The notes under the pieces are model-generated. The model was not told the origin of the DNA and did not search any database. It saw nothing but the letters and a program-made list of their open reading frames with translations. Positions 8,664 through 16,717 of a stretch of DNA of 64,000 nucleotides are shown here, in pieces. Position numbers and translations under genes: made by a program. Every line of letters begins with the position of its first letter. The first letter of the stretch is position 1. The DNA is from Corallococcus coralloides DSM 2259 (GTDB lineage Bacteria > Myxococcota > Myxococcia > Myxococcales > Myxococcaceae). Location: positions 7,786,328-7,850,327 of the forward strand of contig NC_017030.1 of the NCBI RefSeq assembly GCF_000255295.1, in the 5' to 3' direction.

Positions 8664-9842
8664 ATGAACATGCAGACGACGGCAACAGGCTCGACGTCAC
8701 CCCAGCGCCCGCGGGTCATCGCGGTCGACGTGGAGTCCGGCGGCATCGAGCGGGTGCGCTCCATCCTGACGCCGGCGGGCTACGACGTGCTGCCCGCCAG
8801 CGGGACGACCGCCGCGCTGGAGGCGGTGTCGCGCCACTCCGCGGACCTGGTGCTGCTGGACGTGGAGCGGGCCCGCACGGTGGGTCTGGCCGCGTACCGG
8901 CGCCTTCGCGAGGAGCTCTCCCCGCCGCAGTTCCCCATCCTCATGCTCACGCCTTCCGCGGACCGCCAGACGCGCCGCGAGGTGTTGGAGGCAGGTGTGG
9001 ACGACTTGCTGACGACTGAACCGCTGGACCCGCTGGAGCTGAAGGTGCGCGTCCACACCCTGCTGGAGCTCAAGGCGCACCGCGAGCAGGGCGGCCTCCA
9101 GGAAGTGCTCCAGGACCCGCGCACGCGCTGGGTGCGCATGGAGCGGCTGGCCCGCGTGGGCACGCTGGCCGCGGACCTGGCCACGCAGATGGATCAGCTG
9201 GGCGTGGGCCTGCAGCGGGCGCTGGAGCACGTGCGCGCCCGCGCCGCCCAGGGGCTGCCGCCGGACTCGGAGGAGCTGCTCAAGCTGGGCGTGGCGGGCG
9301 AGCAGATGCGCCTGCACGGCCAGCACCTGCTGTCCCTGGGCCCCACGGGCCCCAAGGACATCCAGCGCTTCGATTTGCGGGAGGTGGTGCCGGAGGTGGT
9401 GTCGCGCCTGCGCGCCGCCGGGCGCCTGGGCCGCGCGGACGTGCGCGCGGTGCTGCCGGAGGACCCCATCGCCGTCGTGTTCAACCGCCGTCAGGTGGAG
9501 CAGGTGGTGGCGGAGCTGGTCTGCAACGCAGTGGACGCCGTGGAGGACGTGAAGGACCGTCCGCGCGTGGTGCAGGTGGGCGTGGAGCTGCCGGACATGT
9601 TCGGCGAGTTCGGCCCCCAGCTCTTCGTGAAGGACACCGGCATCGGCATCTTCGAGGACGAGCTGCAGGCCATCTTCTCGCCGTACTACACGACCAAGGC
9701 CCCGGAGAAGAGCGTGGGCCTGGGCCTCACGGTGGCGCGCACCCTGGTGGAGAGCATGGGCGGCAAGCTGACCGTGAAGAGCCGCGTCAACCTGGGCAGC
9801 ACCTTCACGGTGGAGCTGCCCGAGCAGACGTCGTCCTGGTAG
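8664..9842 (+). CDS. Receiver-histidine kinase hybrid with degenerate phosphorylation sites
   Basis: A 392-residue soluble protein with an N-terminal receiver-like domain (residues 17-138), a dimerisation helix pair (about 155-235) and a HATPase domain (about 250-390). The ATPase has an N box ELVCNAVDAVED, G1 DTGIGIFEDE, F box FSPYYTTK and G2 VGLGLTVART, so ATP binding looks intact. In the receiver Asp66 (LLLDVE) and Thr96 remain, but the conserved Lys is Glu119 (TTEPLD) and the acidic pair is reduced to Asp22 with Val23. In the dimerisation helix the usual A-H-E phosphoacceptor is A-T-Q (Thr174). It may act as a scaffold or ATP-dependent partner rather than an autokinase. ATG 8664 is preferred over the longer frame. 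Confidence 0.82.
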   Translation: MNMQTTATGSTSPQRPRVIAVDVESGGIERVRSILTPAGYDVLPASGTTAALEAVSRHSADLVLLDVERARTVGLAAYRRLREELSPPQFPILMLTPSADRQTRREVLEAGVDDLLTTEPLDPLELKVRVHTLLELKAHREQGGLQEVLQDPRTRWVRMERLARVGTLAADLATQMDQLGVGLQRALEHVRARAAQGLPPDSEELLKLGVAGEQMRLHGQHLLSLGPTGPKDIQRFDLREVVPEVVSRLRAAGRLGRADVRAVLPEDPIAVVFNRRQVEQVVAELVCNAVDAVEDVKDRPRVVQVGVELPDMFGEFGPQLFVKDTGIGIFEDELQAIFSPYYTTKAPEKSVGLGLTVARTLVESMGGKLTVKSRVNLGSTFTVELPEQTSSW

Positions 9843-9859
9843 CCGCGTTGAAGCCACCA

Positions 9860-9890
9860 CACGGGCGGGGAACGCATCCCCGCCCGCGTG
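9860..9890. terminator. GC-rich hairpin between convergent genes
   Basis: GGGCGGGG (9863-9870) and CCCCGCCC (9878-9885) form a perfect 8-bp stem with a 7-nt loop; flanking ACG/CGT can lengthen it. It lies between the stops of two convergent genes (9842 and 9898) and probably terminates both. No long T-run follows on either side. Confidence 0.65.
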
Positions 9891-9897
9891 ACGCCGG

Positions 9898-10536
9898 CTA
9901 GAAGCGGTAGGCCACGCCCGCCAGCGCTTCCATCGTGAAGTAGCTGTCGTCGAAGCGCGGGACGATGGAGGGCCCCAGCCGCAGGTTGAAGTTCACGTTG
10001 AGGTTGTTGTTCACGTAGTACTCCAGGCCGCCTCCGAAGAGGATGGGGATGACCGGCCCGATGCCCTCGCCGAAGTAGACGTTGAACGGCACGTCGAGGC
10101 CGGCGTTGATCATCAGCGCGCTGCCCACGGGGATGCCCACCACGAACGCCACTGGCAGCGCCATGCCGAACATCGTGTTCCCCCGGGGGAAGTAGACGAA
10201 CGGCCCCGGCTGGAAGGTGATGCCGAAGGCCACCTTGTCCGTCTTGGCGATCATCACGCGCAGCCAGCCCTGGAGCTTGAGGCCGGCGTCGGACGCGTCC
10301 ACCAGGCCCTCTCGGCCCCAGTTGAAGCTGAACTTGCCGCCGATATCCACGGTGTCCGAGCCGCCGTGGAGCAGGCCCAGCGACAGGCCCGGGAAGCCGA
10401 TCTGCGCGCTGAACACGTTGCGGCCCGAGCCGACGGTCTCCGCCGCCAGCAGGGACCAGCCCTGACCGCGAGCCATCGCGGTGCCGGGGATGGCCAGGAG
10501 CACGGCCAGGAGGAAACCAGGAATGAAGCGCTTCAC
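9898..10536 (-). CDS. Exported beta-barrel-like outer membrane protein (212 aa)
   Basis: Starts at GTG 10536, which follows AAAGGAAC at good spacing; a longer frame to 10566 lacks this. The protein opens with a type I signal peptide, MKRFIPGFLLAVLLAIPGTAMA, cleaved near residue 22. The rest is a series of alternating hydrophobic/aromatic strands (for example FAFGITFQPGPFVYFP-like segments) rich in Gly and Asn turns, ending in GVAYRF, and a terminal Phe is typical of BamA-inserted barrels. No enzyme motif is seen. It is probably a small outer-membrane barrel of unknown role. It is separated from the upstream phosphomutase gene by 82 bp on the same strand. Confidence 0.75.
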   Translation of the reverse strand: MKRFIPGFLLAVLLAIPGTAMARGQGWSLLAAETVGSGRNVFSAQIGFPGLSLGLLHGGSDTVDIGGKFSFNWGREGLVDASDAGLKLQGWLRVMIAKTDKVAFGITFQPGPFVYFPRGNTMFGMALPVAFVVGIPVGSALMINAGLDVPFNVYFGEGIGPVIPILFGGGLEYYVNNNLNVNFNLRLGPSIVPRFDDSYFTMEALAGVAYRF

Positions 10537-10618
10537 GAGGTTCCTTTCTGCGAAGGGCCACGGCACGGGGAGCCGCGGCCCGGGGGTTTGAGTTGAAGGG
10601 TGATTCAGGACTCAGGAC

Positions 10619-12346
10619 TCAGGCCGGCTGGCCTCGATCACGGGCCAGGGACAGGAACGCGTCGATGAGGGCGGCCAGCTTCGCCTCGGCGCGCTGCCGG
10701 GCCTGGGGGAGCGGCTCGCCGGGGGCGGGCGTCTCCTTGTGCTCGAAGTAGTATTTGATCTTCGGCTCGGTGCCGGAGGGGCGCAGGGTGACGCGGCCGC
10801 CGCCCTCCAGCGCGAACGCGACGACGTTGGACGGAGGCAGGCCGCCCTCGCCCTTCTGGTAGTCGCGCACGGCCGTCACCGGGAACCCGCCGATGTTCGC
10901 GGGCGGCGACGCACGGAAGGCCTGCATGATGGCGCGGATGGTCTGCGCGCCGGCGGCGCCCGGGAGCGTCACGTTGCGCTGGGCGCCCACGTGCAGGCCG
11001 AAGCGGCGCTGGATCTCCTCCAGGTAGCCCAGCACCGTCACGCCGCGCGCCTCGCACCACGCGGCCATGTCCGCGACCACCAGGGCCGCGCCCACGCCGT
11101 CCTTGTCGCGCGTGGCGGTGCCCACGGTGTAGCCGAGCGCCTCCTCATAGCCGAAGACGAACTGCGTGCCTTCCTTCGCCGTGCGCTCCAGGGCGCGGTT
11201 GGCGATCCACTTGAAGCCGGTGAGCACCTCGTCGTACGCGGCGTCCAGCCCGCGCGCGATTTCGCCCAACTGCGTGGAGGACACGATGGTGGTGACGACA
11301 TGCGGGCGTGCGCGCTTCGTCCCCTGCGTGAGGACGTAGTGGCCCAGCAGCACGCCGACTTCATTGCCGGTGAGCAGGCGCAGCTTCCCGGAGGCATCCC
11401 GCGCCATCACCGCCAGCCGGTCCGCGTCCGGGTCGTTGGCGAGCACCAGGTCCGCCTTCACGCGCTCCGCCGTGGCGAGCGACAGGTCCATGGCGCCCGG
11501 CTCTTCGGGGTTGGGGAAGCGCACGGTGGGGAAGCGTCCGTCGGGCTGCTGCTGCTCGGCCACCGGCGTCACGCGCGGGAAGCCCGCCTCCTTGAGCGCG
11601 AGCGCCGCCCACGCGCCGCCCACGCCGTGCATGGCGGTGTAGACGATGGACAGCGTGTCACTGCCCTTGCGGTACAGGCGCAGGTCCAGGATGGCGCGCA
11701 GGTACGCGTGGCCCACGTCCTCCGGCAGGTCGCGCCACAGCCCCTTCGCGCGGCCTTCCGCGGGCGTGAGCAGCGGCACTTCGTTGGCGGGCTCCACCTT
11801 CGCGATGGCGTCCGCGATGCCCACGTCCTGCGGCGGGACAATCTGGGCGCCGTTGCCCCAGTAGACCTTGTAGCCGTTGTACTCGGGCGGGTTGTGGCTG
11901 GCGGTCACCATCACCGCGGCGGCGGCGTTGAGGTGCAGCACGGCGAACGCGGTGACGGGCGTGGGCACCGGCTCCGGGAAGACGTGCGCGGGGATGCCCT
12001 CCGCGACGAACACGGCGGCGGTGTCCTCCGCCAGCTCGCGGCTCAGCCGGCGAGCGTCACGGCCCACCACCACGCCGCGCGTGGTGACGTCCGGCACGGT
12101 GGCCTTGAGGTAGCGCGCCAGGCCCGCGGTGGTGCGGCGCACGACGGCGCGGTTCATCCGGTTGGGGCCGGCGCCCAGCACGCCGCGCAGGCCGGCGGTG
12201 CCGAACTCCAGGTCCTGCGCGAAGCGGTCCGCCAGTTCCGCCCAGTCCGACTTCGCGAGCACATTGGCCAGCTCCGCCTGGGTCTCCGGATCCGGATCCG
12301 CCTTGCGCCAGGCCTCCGCCCGCTCCCTGAGTCCGGTCGTGTCCAT
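10619..12346 (-). CDS. PGM2-like phosphosugar mutase (possible phosphopentomutase)
   Basis: A 575-residue alpha-D-phosphohexomutase superfamily enzyme. Visible are the phosphoserine loop TASHNPPEYNGYK (Ser150), the metal loop NDPDADR (Asp305, 307, 309), the sugar-binding loop GYEEALGYTVG and a C-terminal phosphate loop RPSGTEPKIKYY. The length and EEALG loop place it in the PGM2/PGM2L1 branch, whose members act on hexose-1-phosphates and, in several organisms, on pentose phosphates. With thymidine phosphorylase nearby and deoC two genes upstream in the same direction, deoxyribose-1-phosphate to deoxyribose-5-phosphate is a likely physiological reaction; no separate DeoB is present. The substrate is inferred. 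Confidence 0.88.
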   Translation of the reverse strand: MDTTGLRERAEAWRKADPDPETQAELANVLAKSDWAELADRFAQDLEFGTAGLRGVLGAGPNRMNRAVVRRTTAGLARYLKATVPDVTTRGVVVGRDARRLSRELAEDTAAVFVAEGIPAHVFPEPVPTPVTAFAVLHLNAAAAVMVTASHNPPEYNGYKVYWGNGAQIVPPQDVGIADAIAKVEPANEVPLLTPAEGRAKGLWRDLPEDVGHAYLRAILDLRLYRKGSDTLSIVYTAMHGVGGAWAALALKEAGFPRVTPVAEQQQPDGRFPTVRFPNPEEPGAMDLSLATAERVKADLVLANDPDADRLAVMARDASGKLRLLTGNEVGVLLGHYVLTQGTKRARPHVVTTIVSSTQLGEIARGLDAAYDEVLTGFKWIANRALERTAKEGTQFVFGYEEALGYTVGTATRDKDGVGAALVVADMAAWCEARGVTVLGYLEEIQRRFGLHVGAQRNVTLPGAAGAQTIRAIMQAFRASPPANIGGFPVTAVRDYQKGEGGLPPSNVVAFALEGGGRVTLRPSGTEPKIKYYFEHKETPAPGEPLPQARQRAEAKLAALIDAFLSLARDRGQPA

Positions 12347-12379
12347 CGCGCGTTTCCTCGTGGTTGAAGAAGGGGCCTC

Positions 12380-12775
12380 TCAGCCCTTGTAGTCGGTGAG
12401 GTGCTTGCGGCGCACCGGCCCCTTGGGGCCGTCCTTGTTGTTCTGGCACGCGACGCAGAACTCCGCGTAGGGCATGGCCTTGAGGCGGCCCATGGGAATC
12501 TCGTCGCCGCACTCCTCGCACTCGCCGAAGGAGTCCGGGTCCTCGCGCAGCTTGCCCAGCGCCTTCACCACGCGCGCCAGCGTGCCGTCCGTGTTGCGGT
12601 TCCGGCTGGAGGCGATGGTCTGCATCATCTCGTTGAGGGGCTGCTCGTCCTCGTCACCGCCCACGCGCGCCTCGTCGGTGCGGTTGGGCTCGATGCGCAT
12701 GGGCGCCTTGCCGGTCAGCTCCGCGTGGAGCGCGAGCAACTGCTGCAGGAAGTCCTCTCGCTGCTTCGGGGTCAC
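12380..12775 (-). CDS. DksA/TraR-type zinc finger protein (131 aa)
   Basis: From GTG 12775 (MTPKQREDFLQQLLAL), preceded by CCGGAG, this protein has an N-terminal coiled-coil region, an acidic loop GGDEDEQPLNE and a four-cysteine zinc finger CEECGDEIP ... FCVACQ. It therefore belongs to the DksA/TraR family that inserts into the RNA polymerase secondary channel. It is slightly shorter than E. coli DksA, and the coiled-coil tip carries DEDE-like acidic residues. It lies between deoC and the phosphomutase, about 20 bp downstream of the deoC stop, so it is likely co-transcribed with them. Confidence 0.85.
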   Translation of the reverse strand: MTPKQREDFLQQLLALHAELTGKAPMRIEPNRTDEARVGGDEDEQPLNEMMQTIASSRNRNTDGTLARVVKALGKLREDPDSFGECEECGDEIPMGRLKAMPYAEFCVACQNNKDGPKGPVRRKHLTDYKG

Positions 12776-12795
12776 GGTGCTCGGCTCCGGAAGGG

Positions 12796-13656
12796 TCAGT
12801 ACTGCGCGGTGGAGATCTGCCCGGTGACGATGGCCACGGACGCGGAAGCGCCCAGGCGGTTGGCGCCCGCGCGGATGAGCTTCACGGCGTCCTCGGCGGA
12901 CCGCACGCCGCCGGAGGCCTTCACGCCCACGTCGTCGCCCACCACCGCGCGCATCAGCTCGATGTCCTTCACCGTGGCGCCGCCGGGCCCGAACCCGGTG
13001 GACGTCTTCACGAACGCGGCGCCCGCGGCCTTGGACAGCGCGCACGCGACGACCTTCTCCTCGTCCGTGAGGTGGCCCGTCTCCAGGATGACCTTCACGG
13101 GGATGGGGTGGCTCGCCTCCACCACCGCGGCGATGTCCTGGTGCACGCGCTGGTAGTCGTGCGCCTTGAGCGCGCCCAGGTTGAGCACCATGTCGATTTC
13201 ACGCGCGCCCGCGCGGATGGCCTCGCGCGCCTCGAATGCCTTCGCGGACGACAGCGCGGCGCCCAGGGGGAAGCCCACCACGGCGATGGGCACGGCGGTC
13301 GAGCCGGCCAGCACGCGCGCGGCGGTGGCCACATGGCAGCTGTTCACGCACACGGTGGCGAAGCCGTACTGACGGGCCTCCTCGGCCACGCGCACGATGT
13401 CCTCGGTGCGCGCTTCTGGCTTGAGCAGCGTGTGGTCGATGTACGGGGCCAGGTCCGAGGCCTTCACGAGGGTGGCCGGGTCCACGCGCGCGGTGGCGGT
13501 CTTCACGCCGGGCGGGCGAGGGGCTTCCGGGTTCAGGACGGCGGCGGGCGCGGGCGGCACCGCCTCCTGCTGGAGCTTCCAGGCATGCAGACGATGACGG
13601 GCCTGGTCGACCAGCTCTTCCAGGACGGTGAAGAAGGCTTCGGCGTCGGACGGCAT
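12796..13656 (-). CDS. deoC: Deoxyribose-phosphate aldolase
   Basis: Cleaves 2-deoxyribose-5-phosphate to acetaldehyde and glyceraldehyde-3-phosphate, the last step of deoxynucleoside catabolism. The TIM-barrel core (residues about 68-286) has PYIDHTLLKPEA at its start, the proton-relay Asp155 (AREIDMV), Lys188 and the Schiff-base Lys217 in AAFVKTSTGFGPGG. An extra N-terminal segment of about 65 residues, helical then Pro/Ala-rich, is longer than in typical 215-250-residue enzymes. It is divergent from the MBL gene pair across 113 bp and heads a deoC-dksA-phosphomutase run. Confidence 0.93.
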   Translation of the reverse strand: MPSDAEAFFTVLEELVDQARHRLHAWKLQQEAVPPAPAAVLNPEAPRPPGVKTATARVDPATLVKASDLAPYIDHTLLKPEARTEDIVRVAEEARQYGFATVCVNSCHVATAARVLAGSTAVPIAVVGFPLGAALSSAKAFEAREAIRAGAREIDMVLNLGALKAHDYQRVHQDIAAVVEASHPIPVKVILETGHLTDEEKVVACALSKAAGAAFVKTSTGFGPGGATVKDIELMRAVVGDDVGVKASGGVRSAEDAVKLIRAGANRLGASASVAIVTGQISTAQY

Positions 13657-13769
13657 GCCGCGCCCCTTAGCCCACTAACGGCCCTCGGGGAAGCGCTCGC
13701 GGGGGGAGAGGCCACCCGGTCAACGCACGGGGTGCCGCGAATGGGAGCGGGGCTGTAGAGTTCCAACCC

Positions 13770-14978
13770 GTGAAGGTCTTCGCGCGGCTGCTCGCACTCC
13801 TTGTCCTCTTCCTCGCAGCGGTGCCGGTCCATGCCGCGGCACCTGCTCCCGCGGCCCTCCCCTCCCCCGCCCCGGGCCGGCTCTCGGTCTACTTCCTCGA
13901 CGTGGGCCAGGGGGACGCGGCGCTCATCGTGTCGCCCACGGGCAAGACGGTGCTCATCGACGGCGGGCCTCCGGAGGCCGGCACGCGGCTGGCGGCGCGG
14001 CTGCGCGAGCTGGTGAAGGGCCCGCTGGACCTGGTCATCCTCACCCACCCGCACCTGGACCACCTGGGCGGGCTGCGCGCGGCGGTGAAGGCGGTGGGCG
14101 CCAGGCGCTTCATGGACCCCGGCTTCGACCACTCGAGCGAGGCGTACCGCGACCTGCTGGACTTCGTGGGCCGCGAGGTGGGCCAGGTGATGAGCCCGGA
14201 GCCCAACCCCAACGCGCCCCAGACGCTGCTCACCGTGGGCCTGGGCGAAGGCGTGGCGCTCACCGTGCTCTGGCCGCGCGTGCCCCAGGAGGCGTTCCTC
14301 GCGAACACACGCTCGGACGCGAACGCGAACTCCATCGTCACCAAGCTCACCTACGGGAAGACGGCGTTCCTCTTCACGGGGGACTCGGAGCCGCCCACGG
14401 AGGAGTTGCTGGTGCGCAAGCCCGTGGACCTCACCGCCACGGTGCTGAAGGTGGCGCACCACGGAGGCAAGCACTCCTCCACCGCGGCCTTCCTGGAGCG
14501 CGTGAAGCCGCAGGCGGCGGTCATCTCCTGCGGCGTGGGCAACGACTACGGCCACCCCAGCCCGGAGGTCCTGGGCCGCCTGGGCGACGTGAGCGCCCGC
14601 ACCTTCCGCACCGACCAGGACGGCGAGGTGATGGCGGTGAGCGACGGCACGACCGTGACGCTGCGTTCGACGAAGGGCACCGCCAGCGCCACCAGCCTGT
14701 CCGGCACGCAGCAGGCGGGAGGCCCGGTGGCGCTCGGCCCCATCGAACCCACGCCGCACGGCCGCGCGGGCCGCTCCACGGAGAAGGAACCGGCGCCCAC
14801 GGCGCCCACGAGCGCGTCCGAAGACACGGGCGTGCGCTACGTGTCGCTCAAGGGCAGCAAGGTGTTCCACCGCGAGAACTGCAAGACCCTGAAGCGCTCG
14901 AAGAACGAGCGCACCGTCTACACAAGCCGCGCCGACGCCCTGCGTGAGCGCCGCCCCGCCGAGGATTGTCATCCATGA
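13770..14978 (+). CDS. Exported ComEC-like MBL-fold hydrolase with Cys/His C-terminal module
   Basis: A 402-residue exported protein starting at GTG 13770 with a signal peptide ending near HAAAPAPAA. Residues about 35-300 form a metallo-beta-lactamase fold related to the ComEC/Rec2 C-terminal domain: FLDVGQGDAAL, the metal motif THPHLDH (His93, His95, Asp97, His98), TGDSE with Asp205 and the AHHGGKHSS motif (His230-His231). All expected ligands are present, so it should be an active periplasmic or secreted phosphodiesterase/nuclease-type enzyme. After a Pro/Thr-rich linker the last 45 residues (VFHRENCKTLKR ... EDCHP) resemble an Ada-like Cys/His metal module. The stop overlaps the next gene by ATGA. 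Confidence 0.85.
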   Translation: MKVFARLLALLVLFLAAVPVHAAAPAPAALPSPAPGRLSVYFLDVGQGDAALIVSPTGKTVLIDGGPPEAGTRLAARLRELVKGPLDLVILTHPHLDHLGGLRAAVKAVGARRFMDPGFDHSSEAYRDLLDFVGREVGQVMSPEPNPNAPQTLLTVGLGEGVALTVLWPRVPQEAFLANTRSDANANSIVTKLTYGKTAFLFTGDSEPPTEELLVRKPVDLTATVLKVAHHGGKHSSTAAFLERVKPQAAVISCGVGNDYGHPSPEVLGRLGDVSARTFRTDQDGEVMAVSDGTTVTLRSTKGTASATSLSGTQQAGGPVALGPIEPTPHGRAGRSTEKEPAPTAPTSASEDTGVRYVSLKGSKVFHRENCKTLKRSKNERTVYTSRADALRERRPAEDCHP

Positions 14979-16351
14979 AGGCCCGCATCGCGTTGGGAGT
15001 GGGGCTGCTGCTCGCCTCCCTGGCCTGTCAGCAGCAGCCATCCGCGCCGCCCGCGCAGAAGCCCCCGGAGAAGTCGCGCTACTTCGGTGGCGCGCCGGAC
15101 GGGAAGCTCCACGTGTACTTCTTCGACGTGGGCGCGGGGGATGCCGCGCTCATCGTCACGCCGAAGGGCAACACGGTGCTGGTGGACTCCGGGCCCGCGT
15201 CCGCCGAGTCGCACCTGGTGAACCGGCTGCCGGAGCTGCTGCGCCGGGAGCTGGACCTGGTGGTCCTCACCCAGCCGGATCCGAAGCACCACGGCGCGCT
15301 GGAGGCGGTGCTCAAGCGCGTGGGCGCGCGGCGGTTGATGGAGCCGCAGCTGCCCGACACGTCCAAGGCCTACGACGCGCTGCTGACGGCGGTGGGCTCG
15401 CGAGGGGTGCAGATCCTCTCGCCCGCGCCGCCGTCGTCCGCGCCCAAGGAGCTGGTCCGGCTGACGCTGGAGGATGGGGTGAACCTCACGGTGCTCTGGC
15501 CCCGGGCGCCCGCGGAGCCGCTCTTGAACGAGGCCCCGGACGCGGAGGGGCGCAACGCGGCGAACTCCATCGTGCTGCGCCTGACGTACGCCGACACGTC
15601 GGTCGTCTTCGCGGGCGGCGCGCGCGGGGAGACGGAGGCGCGGCTGCTGGAGCGCGGGCTGCTGTCGTCCGCCACGCTGCTGAAGGTCGCCTCGCCCGGC
15701 GTGGAGGGGGCGAACTCGCAGGCGTACCTGGAGGAGCTGCGGCCCCAGGCGGCGGTGATCAGCGGGGATGACAGCCTGGGCAAGAGCCCGAAGGTGAAGG
15801 AACTCCTCGCGCGGCTGCGCGGCGTGGATGCGCGGGCCTTCCGCACGGACGTGAACGGAGAGGTGCACGCGGTGAGCGACGGCAAGCAGTTCGAGCTGTC
15901 GCTCCAGCGTCCGACACCGGGGGAGCCCGGCGGCACGCGGCGCGTCTTCCCGGGGTTGGATCCGCGTCCGGCGCTGGTGCGGACGGCGAAGCCCGCGCCC
16001 GTGGTGAAGCCGGCGCCCACCGAACCGCCGCCCGCCATCCGGACGGAGCCCGCGCGGGTCGCTGAGGCACCGCGCGACAGCAAGGCCCGGGTCAGCAACG
16101 TGACGGACGTGGATGACCTGCCGGTCGCGCGCAAGGGCACGCGGACGGTGGAGGCCCCTCCGAAGGCGGTGCGCTCGTCCTCCAGCGCGTCCATGACGGG
16201 CAGCTACATGGCGAGCAAGAACAAGCGCATCTTCCACAAGTCCACCTGCCGGAGCGTGAGGCTCATCAAGGATGAGAACCTGCTCACGTGGAGCACGCGT
16301 GACGCAGCGCTGAAGTCGGGCCGCGAGCCCGCGGGAGACTGCCACCCGTGA
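14975..16351 (+). CDS. MBL-fold pseudoenzyme lipoprotein, paralogue of upstream gene
   Basis: A 458-residue lipoprotein (lipobox SLAC, Cys18) that aligns along its length with the preceding protein: FFDVGAGDAALIV, TVLVDSG, PQAAVISGDD, FRTDVNGEVHAVSDG and the C-terminal module IFHKSTCRSVR ... GDCHP. The metal motif THPHLDH has become TQPDPKH (Gln100, Asp102, Lys104), the TGD acid is AGG and the AHHGG histidines are ASPGV, so it cannot bind the usual di-metal centre. The C-terminal Cys/His residues are kept. It probably binds rather than cleaves something, perhaps regulating or anchoring its active partner. The start ATG overlaps the upstream stop (ATGA). Confidence 0.85.
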   Translation: MKARIALGVGLLLASLACQQQPSAPPAQKPPEKSRYFGGAPDGKLHVYFFDVGAGDAALIVTPKGNTVLVDSGPASAESHLVNRLPELLRRELDLVVLTQPDPKHHGALEAVLKRVGARRLMEPQLPDTSKAYDALLTAVGSRGVQILSPAPPSSAPKELVRLTLEDGVNLTVLWPRAPAEPLLNEAPDAEGRNAANSIVLRLTYADTSVVFAGGARGETEARLLERGLLSSATLLKVASPGVEGANSQAYLEELRPQAAVISGDDSLGKSPKVKELLARLRGVDARAFRTDVNGEVHAVSDGKQFELSLQRPTPGEPGGTRRVFPGLDPRPALVRTAKPAPVVKPAPTEPPPAIRTEPARVAEAPRDSKARVSNVTDVDDLPVARKGTRTVEAPPKAVRSSSSASMTGSYMASKNKRIFHKSTCRSVRLIKDENLLTWSTRDAALKSGREPAGDCHP

Positions 16352-16611
16352 CGAAGAAGAAGACGAAGGCCCGGTCCAGGGCGACGGTGGACCGCATCGA
16401 GGACGACGTCGCCGTGCTGGTGGTGGATGGCCAACAGGTGACCCGCGCGCTGGACACCCTGCCCCCCGGCGTGCGCGAAGGGGACGTCGTGGACCTGGAG
16501 ACGGGGACGGTGGACGCCGAAGCCACCGAGTCCCTGCGCGCCGAAGTCCGCGCCGCGAGGGAACAGGCGATGCGCGGCAAGAAGCCGCCCGCGGGCGACT
16601 TCGACCTCTGA
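16348..16611 (+). CDS. DUF3006 family protein (87 aa)
   Basis: A small protein starting at GTG 16348 that overlaps the upstream stop as GTGA. The core RATVDRIEDDVAVLVVDGQQ followed by LPPGVREGDVVDLE is the recognisable DUF3006 barrel-like domain; the N-terminus is Lys/Arg-rich and there is no signal sequence. DUF3006 genes often neighbour ComEC-like MBL genes in other bacteria, and the same arrangement holds here, so a shared pathway is likely. The biochemical role is unknown. Confidence 0.8.
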   Translation: MTKKKTKARSRATVDRIEDDVAVLVVDGQQVTRALDTLPPGVREGDVVDLETGTVDAEATESLRAEVRAAREQAMRGKKPPAGDFDL

Positions 16612-16668
16612 GCCGGAGCGTCCTGCTCGACGTGCCGGAGCATCCGGCCGGAGCAGGGCGTGGCGGGA

Positions 16669-16703
16669 GGGCCTGCCCACCGCGTCGCGCGGAAAGCAGG
16701 CCC
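16669..16703. terminator. Two-part hairpin between convergent genes
   Basis: GGGCCTGC (16669-16676) pairs with GCAGGCCC (16696-16703), and an inner CCGCG-TCG-CGCGG hairpin stacks within the loop. It lies between the stops at 16611 and 16718 of convergent genes, so it is probably a bidirectional terminator. Confidence 0.6.
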
Positions 16704-16717
16704 ACCTCACACGTGGG

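Noticed and set aside
10602-10624. Short direct repeat CAGGACTCAGGACTCAGG near the phosphomutase stop
   Set aside because: Only two and a half 7-bp units, no associated element or boundary; likely chance or local slippage.
15759-16194. Overlapping minus-strand frames in the dead-MBL gene as an antisense gene
   Set aside because: The plus-strand frame aligns residue by residue with its paralogue; the minus frames are Arg/Ser/Pro shadows.
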